Shown piece by piece: positions 45,220 to 54,980 of a DNA stretch of 64,000 nucleotides. Both the position numbers and the translations under genes were made by a program. The notes under the pieces were generated by a model that ran no database searches, was not told where the DNA came from, and saw only the letters and a program-made list of their open reading frames with translations. This DNA comes from Pigmentiphaga sp. NML030171 (GTDB lineage Bacteria; Pseudomonadota; Gammaproteobacteria; Burkholderiales; Burkholderiaceae_B): assembly GCF_002188635.1 (NCBI RefSeq), contig NZ_NINX01000029.1:1-64000 (forward strand), written 5' to 3'. Numbering within the stretch: the first letter of the stretch is position 1; the number at the start of each line of letters is the position of its first letter.

Positions 45220-46199
45220 GACACGCCAAGCAACTGATCGCCGGAGCGCTGGCCGCGCTGCTCGGCATGGCCTGCCCGCTGCAGGCGGGCGCGCAGCAGC
45301 CCTACCCCAACAAGCCCATCCACGTGGTGTTCCCCTATCCCACCGGATCGCCCATCGATGCCATCGGCCGCCTCATCGCCGATCGGGCCGGCAAGCTGCT
45401 GGGCCAGCCGCTGGTGTTCGAGAACCGCGGGGGCGCCAACGGCATCGTCGGCACCAGCTATGCGGCGCGCATGGCGCCCGACGGCTACAACATCCACCTG
45501 ACCACCACCTCGGCCCTGCTGCTCAACAGCTACCTGCGCAAGGACCTGCCCTACGAGCCGCTCAAGAGCTTCACGCCCATCACCGCCGTGGCCGACCTGC
45601 CCGTCGCGCTGATGGTCAGCGCCAAGGTGCCGGCCAACACCACGCGTGAGTTCGTCGACTACCTGAAGCGCAATCCCGGCAAGCTCAATTTCGCCAGCGT
45701 CGGCAACGGCTCGTTCAACCATCTGTTGGGCGAACAGTTCAAGGCCGCCGCCGGGGTCGACATGCTGCACGTGCCCTACCAGGGCGCGGGCCAGATCGCC
45801 ATGGAACTGCTGGCCGGCCGCCTCGACGCCACCATCCTGAGCGTGGGCAGCCTGCTCGGGCAGTGGAAGGCAGGACAGATCAAGGTGCTGGCCTTCATGA
45901 CGCCCAAGCGCCATCCGCTGCACCCCGACGTGCCCGCCATCACCGAAGACTTTCCCGACTTCCGCCCCTTCGGCAACTGGATGGGATTCGTCGCGCCCGC
46001 GGGCACGCCCGCGCCCATCGTCGCCAAGCTGGCGGACACCTTCCGGGCCGTGGTCCAGCAGCCCGACGTGCGCGCCAAGATCGAGGAACAGCACTGGAGC
46101 GTGATCGGCAGCAGCCCCGAAGCCTTCGCCGCCTCGCTGCGCGACGACACCGCCATCCTGCGCGCGGCCGTCGACATGGCGGGCGTCAAGCCGGAATAG
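45216..46199 (+). CDS. Bug-family solute-binding receptor
   Basis: The 327-residue exported receptor has a Sec signal (about 1-27, ending LQAGAQQPYP) and the Bug motifs IHVVFPYPTGSPIDAIGRLI, ENRGGANGIVGTSYAARM, LHVPYQGAGQIAMELLAGR and HPDVPAITE. It is coupled by ATGA to the hydrolase gene, so it is made in step with the enzymes and likely binds the operon's substrate. No TctAB genes are found. Confidence 0.92.
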   Translation: MRHAKQLIAGALAALLGMACPLQAGAQQPYPNKPIHVVFPYPTGSPIDAIGRLIADRAGKLLGQPLVFENRGGANGIVGTSYAARMAPDGYNIHLTTTSALLLNSYLRKDLPYEPLKSFTPITAVADLPVALMVSAKVPANTTREFVDYLKRNPGKLNFASVGNGSFNHLLGEQFKAAAGVDMLHVPYQGAGQIAMELLAGRLDATILSVGSLLGQWKAGQIKVLAFMTPKRHPLHPDVPAITEDFPDFRPFGNWMGFVAPAGTPAPIVAKLADTFRAVVQQPDVRAKIEEQHWSVIGSSPEAFAASLRDDTAILRAAVDMAGVKPE

Positions 46200-46209
46200 G
46201 AGCACGCCG

Positions 46210-47163
46210 ATGCGCGCCTCTGCCTTGACGATCCATCTCGAACGCCGCGCCGCCGTGCATTCGGTGGACTGCTTCGTGTACTCGGTGCCCGACCTGGCCG
46301 AGGCCGAGCGCTTCTACCTGGCCTTCGGCCTGGACGTGCGGCGCCGGGCCGGCCATCTCGAGCTGCGCACGCACGGCCATCCCCACGTGTGGAGCCGCCT
46401 CCACGAAGGGAGCGCGACCAAGCGCCTGCAGTACGTGCGCTACGGCATCCACGCGCGGGACCTGGACGAGATGCGCACGCGCATCGAGGACGCCGGCCTG
46501 CGGACCGAGCCGCACGACTTGTCGGACGGCCAGGGCCTGTGGCTGCGCGATCCGGACGGCACGCCGCTGCAACTGGTGGTGGCGGACAAGGTCTCGCCCG
46601 CCGCCAAGAGCCCGCCCACCCCCGTCGCCCCGGTCCCGCCCGGCCAGGGCGCCGCGCCGGCCCGCAGCCGCGTGCAGCCGGTGCGGCCGCGCCACCTGTC
46701 GCACGTCCTGTTCTTCACGCCCGACGTCACGCGCATGGTGGACTTCTGCCGGACCATCCTGGGCCTGCGCGTGTCGGATCATTCCGGCGATCTCATCGCC
46801 TTCATGCACGGCATCCACGGCAGCGACCACCACCTCGTGGCCTTCGCCAAGTCGCACGCGCGCGGCCTGCATCACTCGAGCTGGGACGTCGGCAGCCTGG
46901 ACGAGGTCGGGCGCGGCTCCGAACAGATGCGCATCGCCGGCTACCAACAGGGCTGGGGGGTCGGCCGGCACGTGCTGGGCTCGAATTACTTCTACTATGT
47001 ACGCGACCCCTGGGGCAGCTGGGCCGAATACTCGTACGATATCGACTACGTTCCGGCCGGACTGGACTGGCCCGCCGCCGACCATCCGCCCGAGGACTCG
47101 CTCTACGTCTGGGGTCCGCCCCTGCCGGCCGACTTCATCACCAACCAGGAATACCCCGGCTGA
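46210..47163 (+). CDS. Extradiol ring-cleavage dioxygenase (two-domain VOC type)
   Basis: The 317-residue product has two vicinal-oxygen-chelate modules. The second holds the three iron ligands: His in RPRHLSHVLFF, His in ARGLHHSSWDVG, and Glu in GSWAEYSYDID. The first (residues 15-130) is degenerate, as usual. It opens a catechol-type ring beside the hydroxyls (meta cleavage). A Pro/Ala-rich linker (about 133-160) joins the two halves. An AGGAG ribosome site overlaps the end of the receptor gene. Confidence 0.92.
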   Translation: MRASALTIHLERRAAVHSVDCFVYSVPDLAEAERFYLAFGLDVRRRAGHLELRTHGHPHVWSRLHEGSATKRLQYVRYGIHARDLDEMRTRIEDAGLRTEPHDLSDGQGLWLRDPDGTPLQLVVADKVSPAAKSPPTPVAPVPPGQGAAPARSRVQPVRPRHLSHVLFFTPDVTRMVDFCRTILGLRVSDHSGDLIAFMHGIHGSDHHLVAFAKSHARGLHHSSWDVGSLDEVGRGSEQMRIAGYQQGWGVGRHVLGSNYFYYVRDPWGSWAEYSYDIDYVPAGLDWPAADHPPEDSLYVWGPPLPADFITNQEYPG

Positions 47164-47182
47164 CGGGGCAACGAGACACACC

Positions 47183-48037
47183 ATGAGACTGATCGCCTTC
47201 AAGAACCAGGCCGGAGCGCCCGCCCTGGGCGCCCGCATCGGCAACGACGTGGTCGACCTGACCGCGCGCGGCCTGCCCGCCACGCTGGACGAACTGCTGC
47301 GCGACCCCGGCGGCCTGGACGCCGCGCGCGCCGCCGCCAACGCCCCCGGCGAGCGCCTGGCCCTGGCCGGCCTCGCGCTGCTGCCGCCGCTGCAACACCC
47401 CGCCAAGGCCTTCGCCATCGGCCTGAACTACGTGGACCATGCCGCCGAAAGCAATTTCGCGCCGCCCGCGCATCCGGTGCTGTTCCAGCGCTTCCCCTCG
47501 TCCTGGGTGGCCCACGGCGAGGCCATCGAACGCCCCCGGGTATCCGAGCAGTTCGACTACGAGGCCGAGCTGGTCGCGGTCATCGGCAAGGGCGGCCGCT
47601 ACATTCCCAAGGAACGCGCGCTCGAGCACGTGGCGGGCTATTCGCTGTTCAACGAAGGCTCGATCCGCGACTACCAGTTCCGCTCCAACCAGTGGCTGTG
47701 GGGCAAGAACTTCGACCGCAGCGGCGGCTTCGGCCCGGAATTCGTCACCGCCGACGAGTTGCCCGCGGGCGCCGCCGGCCTGCGGATCCAGTGCCGCCTG
47801 AACGGCCAGGTGATGCAGGACGCCAACACCCGCGACATGATCTTCGACGTCGCCACCCTGGTGGCTGCCTGCTCGGAAGGCATGGCGCTGCAACCGGGAG
47901 ACATGATCATCACCGGCACCCCGTCGGGCGTGGGCCTGGCGCGCAAGCCGCCGGTGTGGCTCAAGCCCGGCGACGTGTGCGAGATCGAGATCGAAGGCGT
48001 GGGCGTGCTGCGCAACCCGGTGATCGACGAGGCATGA
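47183..48037 (+). CDS. Fumarylacetoacetate-hydrolase-family protein
   Basis: The 284-residue FAH-domain protein contains FAIGLNYVDHAAESN, the metal ligands in DYEAELVAVIGKGG, VAGYSLFNEGSIRDYQ and the C-terminal GDMIITGTPSGVGLAR. Family members hydrolyse, isomerise or decarboxylate the products of ring cleavage. It is the last gene of the operon and would act after the extradiol dioxygenase. ATG 47183 was preferred because the frame upstream overlaps the dioxygenase end. Confidence 0.94.
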   Translation: MRLIAFKNQAGAPALGARIGNDVVDLTARGLPATLDELLRDPGGLDAARAAANAPGERLALAGLALLPPLQHPAKAFAIGLNYVDHAAESNFAPPAHPVLFQRFPSSWVAHGEAIERPRVSEQFDYEAELVAVIGKGGRYIPKERALEHVAGYSLFNEGSIRDYQFRSNQWLWGKNFDRSGGFGPEFVTADELPAGAAGLRIQCRLNGQVMQDANTRDMIFDVATLVAACSEGMALQPGDMIITGTPSGVGLARKPPVWLKPGDVCEIEIEGVGVLRNPVIDEA

Positions 48038-48068
48038 GGCCTGGCGGCCACCGGGCCAGCCCCGGCGA

Positions 48069-48956
48069 CTAGGCCAGGTAGCGCTTGAACCAGGCGATCG
48101 TCCTGTCCCAGGCCAGCCTGGCCGCCGCCTCATCGTAGCGGGGCGTGGAATCGTTGTGGAAGCCGTGGTTCGTGCCCGGATAGACGTGAGCCTCGTAGGT
48201 CTTGCCGGCCGCCTTCAGGGCCGCCTCGTAGGCGGACCAACCGTCGTTGATGCCCTTGTCCAGTTCGGCATAGTGCAGCAGCAGCGGCGCCTTGATGCGC
48301 GGCACGTCCGCCGCGCTGGCCTGCCTGCCGTAGAAGGGTACCGCCGCGGCCAACTCGGGATACGCCACCGCGGCGGCATTGGCCACGCCGCCGCCGTAGC
48401 AGAAGCCGGTGATCCCCACCTTGCCGGTCGTCCTGTCGCCCTGCATCAGGAACTCGACCGCGGCGAAGAAATCGTTCATGAGCTTGGCCGGATCGACCTG
48501 CCGCTGCAGGTCCCGCCCCTTGTCGTCATTGCCCGGATACCCGCCCACCGAACTCAGGCCGTCGGGCGCCAGCGCCAAGAAGCCCGCCTTGGCCAGGCGG
48601 CGCGCGACGTCCTCGATATAGGGGTTCAGGCCACGGTTCTCGTGCACCACGACCACGCCCGGCACCTTGCCCGCGGCCTTCGCCGGCCGCACCAGGTAGC
48701 CGCGCACCGTGCCGTGGCCCTTGGGTGAGGGATAGCCGATGTATTCGGCAACGATGTCCGGATCGGTGAAGGACACCTGCTCGGCCAGCGCATAGTCCGG
48801 GCTGAGCGAAGCCAGCAGCCCGGCGGCGGTCAGCCCGCCCACCGCGAACCTGGCCGCCCGGTCCAGGAACTCCCGCCGGGATATCCTGCCGTGGACGTAA
48901 TAGTCGTACAGCTCCAGCAGTCGAGGGTCGAAGTCCTGCGCAGTCAGACGAGCCAT
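48069..48956 (-). CDS. Exported dienelactone-hydrolase-family protein (Tat signal)
   Basis: The 295-residue protein has a twin-arginine signal ([20 protein letters not shown], about 24-45) and a dienelactone hydrolase domain, with nucleophile Cys in [12 protein letters not shown], acid Asp in [11 protein letters not shown] and His in [10 protein letters not shown]. The enzymes are mostly cytoplasmic in chloroaromatic pathways; exported copies like this one have no firm role. It is convergent with the meta-cleavage operon, but it follows the ribosomal operon terminator on the minus strand. Confidence 0.88.
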   Translation of the reverse strand: MARLTAQDFDPRLLELYDYYVHGRISRREFLDRAARFAVGGLTAAGLLASLSPDYALAEQVSFTDPDIVAEYIGYPSPKGHGTVRGYLVRPAKAAGKVPGVVVVHENRGLNPYIEDVARRLAKAGFLALAPDGLSSVGGYPGNDDKGRDLQRQVDPAKLMNDFFAAVEFLMQGDRTTGKVGITGFCYGGGVANAAAVAYPELAAAVPFYGRQASAADVPRIKAPLLLHYAELDKGINDGWSAYEAALKAAGKTYEAHVYPGTNHGFHNDSTPRYDEAAARLAWDRTIAWFKRYLA

Positions 48957-49006
48957 GGCATGCCCTTTTCGGTAAGGTCCGCGAGTGCGGACAACATACA
49001 CCGGGC

Positions 49007-49038
49007 AAAAAAAAACTGCGAGACAAGCTCGCAGTTTT
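49007..49038 (-). terminator. Intrinsic terminator of the ribosomal protein operon
   Basis: AAAACTGCGAG (49012-49022) pairs perfectly with CTCGCAGTTTT (49028-49038) around a five-base loop. The A-run at 49007-49015 gives a U-tract on the minus-strand transcript. It lies 46 bases after the rplQ stop and closes the whole spc-alpha cluster. Confidence 0.88.
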
Positions 49039-49083
49039 CATGAAACCAGACATCCGGCAGGGGCAAGCCCGGCTTGGCCTTGC

Positions 49084-49470
49084 TTACTCGGCGTCGGCGG
49101 CTTCGGCTTCCGGCGCGCGGTCGACCAGCTCCATGTAGGCCATGGGAGCGTTGTCGCCCTGGCGGAAACCCATCTTCAGGATGCGGGTGTAGCCACCGTT
49201 GCGCTCCTTGAAGCGGGGGCCGATCTCGGCGAACAGCTTGACGACCAGGTCGCGATCGCGCAGGCGGGCGAACGCCAGGCGCTTGTTGGCCAGGGTCGGT
49301 TCCTTGCCCAGGGTGATCAGCGGCTCGACGATGCGGCGCAGTTCCTTGGCCTTGGGCAGGGTGGTCTTGATGGCTTCGTGCGTAAGCAGCGAGACAGCCA
49401 TGTTGCGGAACATGGCCAGACGGTGGCTGCTGGTGCGGTTCAGTTTACGGAGACCGTGACGGTGACGCAT
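49084..49470 (-). CDS. rplQ: 50S ribosomal protein L17
   Basis: The 128-residue product starts [19 protein letters not shown], the invariant entry of L17, with [20 protein letters not shown]. The C-terminal tail is Ala/Glu-rich. It is the last gene of the alpha operon and is separated from rpoA by 208 bases, which include repeat copy E; in E. coli the gap is about 40 bases. Confidence 0.98.
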   Translation of the reverse strand: MRHRHGLRKLNRTSSHRLAMFRNMAVSLLTHEAIKTTLPKAKELRRIVEPLITLGKEPTLANKRLAFARLRDRDLVVKLFAEIGPRFKERNGGYTRILKMGFRQGDNAPMAYMELVDRAPEAEAADAE

Positions 49471-49594
49471 GATGACTTCCTTTATGAATCTAAGAGCGGC
49501 TTTGCCGCGAGGTTTCCAGCTCTTCTATCGGCAAAGCGCCGCGGGCCGGTGAAAAAATTCGGTACTGCTACTACTGCACGGAAGAAGCTCCGCT

Positions 49595-49678
49595 ACCCAA
49601 GGCACAGCGGATCCGGCTCCGCCGGTCCGCCAGTGCCGCCCCCTGGGGGGCGCCCGTAGGGCGTAGGGGGGGGGACCC
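49595..49678 (+). repeat. Intergenic hairpin repeat, copy E
   Basis: This copy has three clear hairpins: GGCAC-GCGGA-CCGGC-tcc-GCCGG-TCCGC-GTGCC, GCCCCC-tg-GGGGGC and CGCCC-gta-GGGCG. It ends directly at the rpoA stop codon and lies between rpoA and rplQ on the transcript. Confidence 0.85.
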
Positions 49679-50665
49679 CTACGGCCGCTCGAGGCCGAGA
49701 GGCGGCCAGTTCTCGAGCTTCATGCCCAGGGTCAGGCCGCGTGCGGCCAGGACTTCCTTGATCTCGTTGAGCGACTTGCGGCCCAGGTTCGGGGTCTTCA
49801 GCAATTCGTTCTCGGTACGCTGGATCAGGTCGCCGATGTAGTAGATGTTCTCGGCCTTCAGGCAGTTGGCCGAACGAACGGTCAGTTCGAGGTCGTCCAC
49901 CGGGCGCAGCAGGATCGGATCGATCTGCGGCGTGCCTCGGGCGGGCGCTTCGATGGTCTCGGTCGAGCCTTCCAGCGCGGCGAACACCGACAGCTGGTCC
50001 ATCAGGATGCGGGCCGACTGGCGCACGGCTTCCTCCGGCGAGATCACGCCGTTGGTCTCGATGTCCAGGACCAGCTTGTCCAGGTCGGTACGCTGCTCGA
50101 CGCGGGCGCTTTCGACGGTGTAGCTGACGCGGCGGATCGGGCTGTACGAAGCGTCCAGCACGATGCGGCCCACGGTGCGGGAATGATCATCGGCGAAGCT
50201 GCGCAGGTTGCCCGGCACGTAGCCGCGGCCCTTCTCCACCTTCAATTGCATTTCCAGGCGGCCGTTGTCCGTCAGGTTGGCAATGACGTGGTTGGGGTTG
50301 ATGATCTCGACGTCGTGCGAGATCTCGATGTCGCCGGCGGTGACCACGCCGGGACCTTGCTTGCGCAGGGTCAGCACGACTTCGTCGCGGTTGTGCAGCT
50401 TGAACACCACACCCTTGAGGTTCAGCAGGATGTCGACCACGTCTTCGCGCACGCCATCGATGGCCGAATATTCGTGCACGACACCGGTGATCTGCACTTC
50501 GGTCGGCGCGTAGCCCGCCATCGACGACAGCAGGATGCGGCGCAGCGCGTTGCCCAGGGTATGACCGTAGCCGCGCTCGAACGGCTCCATGATCACCTTG
50601 GCATGATTCGAGCCGATGGTTTCGACGTCGATATTGCGCGGTTTCAGAAATGCGGCATTCGCCAT
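49679..50665 (-). CDS. rpoA: RNA polymerase alpha subunit
   Basis: The 328-residue product has the N-terminal dimerisation domain ([26 protein letters not shown]), a flexible linker near 235-250 and the C-terminal UP-element-binding domain ([38 protein letters not shown]). The length is as usual. The gene is flanked on both sides by repeat elements (E and F). Confidence 0.99.
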   Translation of the reverse strand: MANAAFLKPRNIDVETIGSNHAKVIMEPFERGYGHTLGNALRRILLSSMAGYAPTEVQITGVVHEYSAIDGVREDVVDILLNLKGVVFKLHNRDEVVLTLRKQGPGVVTAGDIEISHDVEIINPNHVIANLTDNGRLEMQLKVEKGRGYVPGNLRSFADDHSRTVGRIVLDASYSPIRRVSYTVESARVEQRTDLDKLVLDIETNGVISPEEAVRQSARILMDQLSVFAALEGSTETIEAPARGTPQIDPILLRPVDDLELTVRSANCLKAENIYYIGDLIQRTENELLKTPNLGRKSLNEIKEVLAARGLTLGMKLENWPPLGLERP

Positions 50666-50679
50666 GAATCTTCCTTATT

Positions 50680-50715
50680 CCTTATCAATACCCTCGGCTC
50701 GTTACACCGATAAGG
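50680..50715 (-). promoter_or_regulatory. Inverted repeat in the rpoA leader
   Basis: CCTTATC (50680-50686) and GATAAGG (50709-50715) form a 7-base dyad with a 22-base loop. The left arm is just upstream of the rpoA ribosome site (AAGGAAG), so the structure could affect rpoA translation. It may be chance. Confidence 0.3.
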
Positions 50716-50730
50716 CTGGGGGAAAAATAG

Positions 50731-50810
50731 GCCCACCCCTACGCGCTCCGCGCGCCCCTCAAGGGGCGGCACTGGCGGACCGGCAAAGCCGGATCCTCTG
50801 TGCCCAGGGA
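50731..50810 (-). repeat. Intergenic hairpin repeat, copy F (reverse orientation)
   Basis: This copy is reverse-oriented relative to E and G. It holds GCCCC-tcaa-GGGGC and GGCAC-GCGGA-CCGGC-aaa-GCCGG-a-TCCTC-GTGCC, with one mismatch in the middle arm. It lies between rpsD and rpoA, about 35 bases after the rpsD stop. Confidence 0.82.
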
Positions 50811-50844
50811 TGGGAAAGCCGGCACCTAGAGCCGGCTTCAGTTA

Positions 50845-51468
50845 TTACCGCGAATAGAGTTCCACGACCATGGATTCGTTGATGTCGCGGGCGACATCGG
50901 CACGATCCGGGGCCTGCTTGAACGTGCCCTCCAGCTTGGTCATGTCGACGCTGACCCACTGCGGCATGCCCTGGCTGGAGGCCAGTTGCAGCGCTTCCTG
51001 GATACGGGCCTGCTTCTTGGCCTTCTCGCGGACGGTGATCACGTCGCCGGCCTTGACGATGATGGACGGCACGTTGGCGGTGTGGCCATTCAGCATCAGC
51101 GCCTTGTGGCTGACCAGCTGGCGCGCTTCGGCGCGGGTCGAGCCGAAGCCCATGCGATAGACCACGTTGTCCAGGCGCGATTCGAGCAACTGGATCAGGT
51201 TTTCACCGGTGTTGCCCTTGCGGCGCTCGGCTTCTTCGAAGTACTTGCGGAACTGCTTTTCCAGAATGCCGTACATGCGCTTGAGCTTCTGCTTCTCGCG
51301 CAGCTGCAGACCGTAGTCCGAGGTACGGGCACCCGAGGTGCGGCCATGCTGGCCGGGCTTGCTCTCGAGCTTGCACTTGGAATCCAGCGAACGGCGGGCG
51401 CTCTTCAGGAAGAGGTCCGTGCCTTCGCGGCGGGAAAGCTTACATTTGGGGCCAATATAACGTGCCAC
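50845..51468 (-). CDS. rpsD: 30S ribosomal protein S4
   Basis: The 207-residue product has the S4 RNA-binding domain ([22 protein letters not shown], about 98-160). The start is GTG at 51468, read [19 protein letters not shown], with AAAGGA placed 6 bases before it. In many bacteria S4 represses the alpha operon by binding its mRNA. The long spacers around this gene make an independent transcript worth considering. Confidence 0.98.
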   Translation of the reverse strand: MARYIGPKCKLSRREGTDLFLKSARRSLDSKCKLESKPGQHGRTSGARTSDYGLQLREKQKLKRMYGILEKQFRKYFEEAERRKGNTGENLIQLLESRLDNVVYRMGFGSTRAEARQLVSHKALMLNGHTANVPSIIVKAGDVITVREKAKKQARIQEALQLASSQGMPQWVSVDMTKLEGTFKQAPDRADVARDINESMVVELYSR

Positions 51469-51706
51469 GATGTATCCTTTTCTCTGTCAGGCCATGCACC
51501 AGACATGGCGAGGAGTTTGCCTTGGTCTATTACGTTCGATGAACCAGAACGCGGCAAACGGTGGTCTTACTCGGCGCGCCCGACCCATGCCGGCCGCGCC
51601 CCCAGAAAACAATAAAAACTACGTACTGCCAACAGCAAAGCCCACTATTCTACCGCGCTTTGCCCCAAACCCCCAGGCAACGTTGCCCAACGGGCAACGA
51701 GCCCAC
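51469..51706 (-). promoter_or_regulatory. Unusually long rpsD leader with hairpin at 51681-51699
   Basis: With copy G this makes a 320-base gap between rpsK and rpsD, where a few bases are usual. CGTTGCCC-AAC-GGGCAACG (51681-51699) is a perfect 8-base hairpin. TTGCTG-N18-TATTGT (minus strand, near 51610-51640) could be a weak promoter. No gene is seen in the gap. Confidence 0.35.
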
Positions 51707-51788
51707 CGATCCAGGGCACCGCGGATCCGGCTCCGCCGGTCCGCCAGTGCCGCCCCCTGGGGGGCGCGCGAAGCGCGTAGGGGGGGGC
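51707..51788 (+). repeat. Intergenic hairpin repeat, copy G
   Basis: This is the most regular copy. It has the large hairpin GGCAC-c-GCGGA-t-CCGGC-tcc-GCCGG-TCCGC-ca-GTGCC, then GCCCCC-tg-GGGGGC, then CGCGC-gaa-GCGCG, then a run of G that touches the rpsK stop codon at 51789. It lies between rpsK and rpsD. Confidence 0.87.
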
Positions 51789-52190
51789 CTAGATCCTTCT
51801 GCGCTTCGGCGGACGGCAGCCGTTGTGCGGCACCGGCGTGATGTCGGCGATGCTGGAGATCTTGATGCCCAGGGCGTTCAGGGCGCGAACCGACGATTCG
51901 CGGCCGGGACCGGGGCCCTTGATACGCACTTCCAGCGTCTTGATGCCGTATTCCATCGCCACGCGACCGGCGGACTCCGCCGCGACCTGGGCCGCGAACG
52001 GGGTGGACTTGCGCGAGCCCTTGAAGCCGGCGCCGCCCGACGTCGCCCACGACAGGGCATTGCCCTGGCGATCGGTGATCGTGATGATGGTGTTGTTGAA
52101 GGACGCGTGAACGTGCGCGATGCCGTCCGAGACGTTCTTCTTGACTTTCTTGCGAACGCGCTGGGCGCCGCTGTTCGGGGATTTCGCCAT
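51789..52190 (-). CDS. rpsK: 30S ribosomal protein S11
   Basis: The 133-residue product contains the S11 core ([36 protein letters not shown]-like segment) and ends in [13 protein letters not shown]. It sits at the platform of the 30S subunit. It is the last gene of the tight part of the operon; repeat G follows directly. Confidence 0.98.
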   Translation of the reverse strand: MAKSPNSGAQRVRKKVKKNVSDGIAHVHASFNNTIITITDRQGNALSWATSGGAGFKGSRKSTPFAAQVAAESAGRVAMEYGIKTLEVRIKGPGPGRESSVRALNALGIKISSIADITPVPHNGCRPPKRRRI

Positions 52191-52219
52191 TTCTGAATCC
52201 TTGACTGGCTGTCAGCCGA

Positions 52220-52585
52220 TTACTTTTTGAGCGACGCAGCGGCGCGACGCGGACCCTTGCGGGTGCGGGCGTTCGTACGGGTACGCTGGCCACGCACGGG
52301 CAGACCGCGCTTGTGGCGGAAGCCACGATACGAGCCGAGGTCGATCAGACGCTTGATCGACAGTTGGATTTCACGACGCAGATCGCCTTCGACGGTGAAA
52401 GTGTTGATCTGTTCGCGAATCCGCTCGAGCTCGGCGTCGTTCAGATCCTTGACCTTCTTGTTGCTCGGCACGCCGGCCACTTCGCAAATCTTGCGAGCGC
52501 GCGAACGACCGATGCCGAAGATAGCCGTCAGACCGATTTCGGTGTGCTGATGCGGCGGAATGTTGATGCCAGCAATACGGGCCAT
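52220..52585 (-). CDS. rpsM: 30S ribosomal protein S13
   Basis: The 121-residue product starts [20 protein letters not shown] and ends in the basic [18 protein letters not shown] tail that contacts tRNA in the P site. It lies 29 bases before rpsK and 42 bases after rpmJ. Confidence 0.98.
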   Translation of the reverse strand: MARIAGINIPPHQHTEIGLTAIFGIGRSRARKICEVAGVPSNKKVKDLNDAELERIREQINTFTVEGDLRREIQLSIKRLIDLGSYRGFRHKRGLPVRGQRTRTNARTRKGPRRAAASLKK

Positions 52586-52627
52586 AACGTTTCCTTGAAT
52601 ACCTGTAGCGTAGAACCGAGCCTAGGC

Positions 52628-52741
52628 TCAGCCCTGACGTTGCTTGTGGCGCGGGTCGGTGCAGATAATCCGCACCACGCCCTTGCGCTTGATGACCTTG
52701 CAGTTCCGGCAAATTGCTTTGACCGATGCCATTACTTTCAT
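52628..52741 (-). CDS. rpmJ: 50S ribosomal protein L36
   Basis: This 37-residue protein, easily missed by gene finders, reads [20 protein letters not shown] and ends RHKQRQG. The zinc ligands are Cys11, Cys14, Cys27 and His32, so this is the zinc-binding form. It sits between infA and rpsM as in other betaproteobacteria. Confidence 0.96.
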   Translation of the reverse strand: MKVMASVKAICRNCKVIKRKGVVRIICTDPRHKQRQG

Positions 52742-52777
52742 GATTGACTCCTAATTCTTACCCGGTAAGCCCCAGGC

Positions 52778-52996
52778 TTACTTCGAGCGGAACACGATTC
52801 TTGCTCGCGATAGATCGTATGGCGTCAGTTCGACCGTCACACGATCCCCCGGCAGGATGCGGATGTAGTTCATCCGCATTTTTCCCGAGATATGTCCCAG
52901 CACGACATGGCCATTCTCGAGCTTGACACGAAACGTCGCATTGGGCAGGTTCTCCAGGACCTCGCCCTGCATCTGGATAACGTCGTCTTTGGACAT
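52778..52996 (-). CDS. infA: Translation initiation factor IF-1
   Basis: The 72-residue OB-fold protein begins [20 protein letters not shown] and ends [13 protein letters not shown]. In E. coli infA lies elsewhere; insertion between secY and rpmJ is common in betaproteobacteria. ATG 52996 was chosen; the open frame extends upstream into secY, but only this start gives the family N-terminus. Confidence 0.97.
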   Translation of the reverse strand: MSKDDVIQMQGEVLENLPNATFRVKLENGHVVLGHISGKMRMNYIRILPGDRVTVELTPYDLSRARIVFRSK

Positions 52997-53003
52997 TTTC
53001 TCG

Positions 53004-54329
53004 TTACCGCACCGGTAGATTTCCGCCCTTGAAGTTCGCCTTCTTGAGCAGAGAATCATATTGGTGCGACATCACGTATGCCTGCACCTGGGCCATGAAA
53101 TCCATCGTGACCACAACGATAATCAGCAAAGACGTACCACCGAAGTAGAACGGCACGTTCCACCGCAAGACCAGGAACTCCGGCAGCAGGCACACCAACG
53201 TGATGTAGATGGCGCCGCTGAAAGTCAGGCGCATCAGGATCTTGTCGATGTACCGCGCGGTCTGCTCGCCCGGACGGATACCCGGAACGAACGCGCCGCT
53301 CTTCTTCAGGTTGTCGGCGGTCTCGCGGCTGTTGAACACGAGCGCCGTGTAGAAGAAGCAGAAGAACACGATTGCAATGGCATACAGCGTGATGTACAGC
53401 GGCTGCCCGGGCGACAACGCGGCGGCCAGGTCCTTCAGCCAGCGCAGGCCGTCACCACTCGAGAACCAGCTGACCACCGTGGCCGGGAACAGGATGATCG
53501 ACGACGCGAAGATCGGCGGAATCACCCCGGCCATGTTCAGCTTCAACGGCAGGTGCGAGCTTTGTCCGCCATACACCCGGTTGCCCACCTGGCGCTTGGC
53601 GTAGTTGACGACGATCTTGCGCTGCCCGCGTTCCACGAACACCACGAAAGCCGTCACCAGCACCACCAGCACGACGATGAACAGCGCCGTCAGGACAGCC
53701 ATCGCTCCGGTATTGACCAGCTCGAACAGCCCAGCCAATGCGTGCGGCAGGCCGGCCGCGATACCCGAGAAGATCAGGATCGAGATGCCGTTGCCCAGGC
53801 CCCGCTCGGTGATCTGCTCACCCAGCCACATCAGGAACATCGTTCCCGTGACGAGCGAGATCATCGTGGTGGCCCGGAACATCAGGCCAGGATCGATGAC
53901 CAGCCCGGGCTGCGACTCCAGCGCGACCGAGATGCCCACCGACTGCACCAGCGCGAGCGCCAGCGTACCGTAGCGCGTGTACTGCGTAATCTTGCGCCGC
54001 CCGGCCTCGCCTTCCTTCTTGATCGCTTCCAACGACGGCACGATGACCGTCATCAGCTGCATGATGATCGACGCCGAGATGTACGGCATGATCCCCAATG
54101 CAAAGATCGAGAAACGCGAAAGCGCACCGCCCGAGAACATGTTGAACAGGCCCAGAATCCCGCCCTGGTTCTGATGGAACAGGGAGGTCAGCTGGACCGG
54201 ATCGATCCCGGGAACAGGGATGTGCGTACCGATCCGGTACACCACCAGGGCGAGCAACAGGAAGACCAGCCGGCGCTTCAGGTCGCCGTACTTGCTGCCG
54301 GTCTTGCCCAGTGCGTTCGCATTAGCCAA
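53004..54329 (-). CDS. secY: Protein translocase subunit SecY
   Basis: The 441-residue channel protein has ten membrane helices, with [20 protein letters not shown] and [17 protein letters not shown] near the end. The start is TTG at 54329 ([11 protein letters not shown]), with CGAGGA eight bases before it, a rare start codon for a highly expressed membrane protein. It ends 7 bases before infA. Confidence 0.98.
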   Translation of the reverse strand: MANANALGKTGSKYGDLKRRLVFLLLALVVYRIGTHIPVPGIDPVQLTSLFHQNQGGILGLFNMFSGGALSRFSIFALGIMPYISASIIMQLMTVIVPSLEAIKKEGEAGRRKITQYTRYGTLALALVQSVGISVALESQPGLVIDPGLMFRATTMISLVTGTMFLMWLGEQITERGLGNGISILIFSGIAAGLPHALAGLFELVNTGAMAVLTALFIVVLVVLVTAFVVFVERGQRKIVVNYAKRQVGNRVYGGQSSHLPLKLNMAGVIPPIFASSIILFPATVVSWFSSGDGLRWLKDLAAALSPGQPLYITLYAIAIVFFCFFYTALVFNSRETADNLKKSGAFVPGIRPGEQTARYIDKILMRLTFSGAIYITLVCLLPEFLVLRWNVPFYFGGTSLLIIVVVTMDFMAQVQAYVMSHQYDSLLKKANFKGGNLPVR

Positions 54330-54346
54330 AGCTCAGTCCTCGGTTA

Positions 54347-54778
54347 TCAGACCAGGGAGCCGCCAGCGGCTTCGATCGCCGCCTTGGCACCGGCCGTCGC
54401 CGTCATGCCCTTGAGCACCACCTTGCGGGTGAGCTCGCCGGTCTTGATGACCTTGACGTAGCGGACTTGCTGGCCGACCACGCCGGCCTGCTTGAGCGCC
54501 TGCACGTCGATTTCGTCGACCGGCAGCGCTTGCAGTTCGGACAGGCGGACCTGCGCGTACAGGTGCTGGCCCAGCGACTTGAAGCCACGCTTGGGCAGCC
54601 GGCGCTGCAGCGGCATCTGGCCGCCTTCGAAACCGACCTTGTGGAAGCCACCCGAACGGGACTTCTGACCCTTGTGGCCGCGGCCGGCGGTCTTGCCGAG
54701 GCCGGAGCCGATACCACGACCGACACGGCGCTTGGCGTGCTTGGCGCCTTCGGCGGGCTTGAGCGTATTGAGTTGCAT
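54347..54778 (-). CDS. rplO: 50S ribosomal protein L15
   Basis: The 143-residue product opens [20 protein letters not shown] and contains the Gly/Lys-rich [20 protein letters not shown] stretch that penetrates the 50S subunit. It lies between rpmD and secY. Confidence 0.98.
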   Translation of the reverse strand: MQLNTLKPAEGAKHAKRRVGRGIGSGLGKTAGRGHKGQKSRSGGFHKVGFEGGQMPLQRRLPKRGFKSLGQHLYAQVRLSELQALPVDEIDVQALKQAGVVGQQVRYVKVIKTGELTRKVVLKGMTATAGAKAAIEAAGGSLV

Positions 54779-54788
54779 GCTAGACCTC

Positions 54789-54977
54789 TCAGGCTTCCGA
54801 CACGGTGACCAGATACGACACCTTGCGGATCATGCCGCGCACTTCGGGCGTGTCGACCAGGACGCGCGAGCTGTTCAGCCGGCGCAGTCCCAGGCCACGA
54901 ATCGTGGCGCGGTGCGATTCGGGCGTCCCGATGGGGGAACGCACGAGCGTCACTTTGACGTTTTTCTTCGTCGTCAT
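54789..54977 (-). CDS. rpmD: 50S ribosomal protein L30
   Basis: The 62-residue product has the L30 ferredoxin-like fold, with [20 protein letters not shown] and [20 protein letters not shown]. It lies 10 bases before rplO and 3 bases after rpsE. Confidence 0.97.
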   Translation of the reverse strand: MTTKKNVKVTLVRSPIGTPESHRATIRGLGLRRLNSSRVLVDTPEVRGMIRKVSYLVTVSEA

Positions 54978-54980
54978 GGC

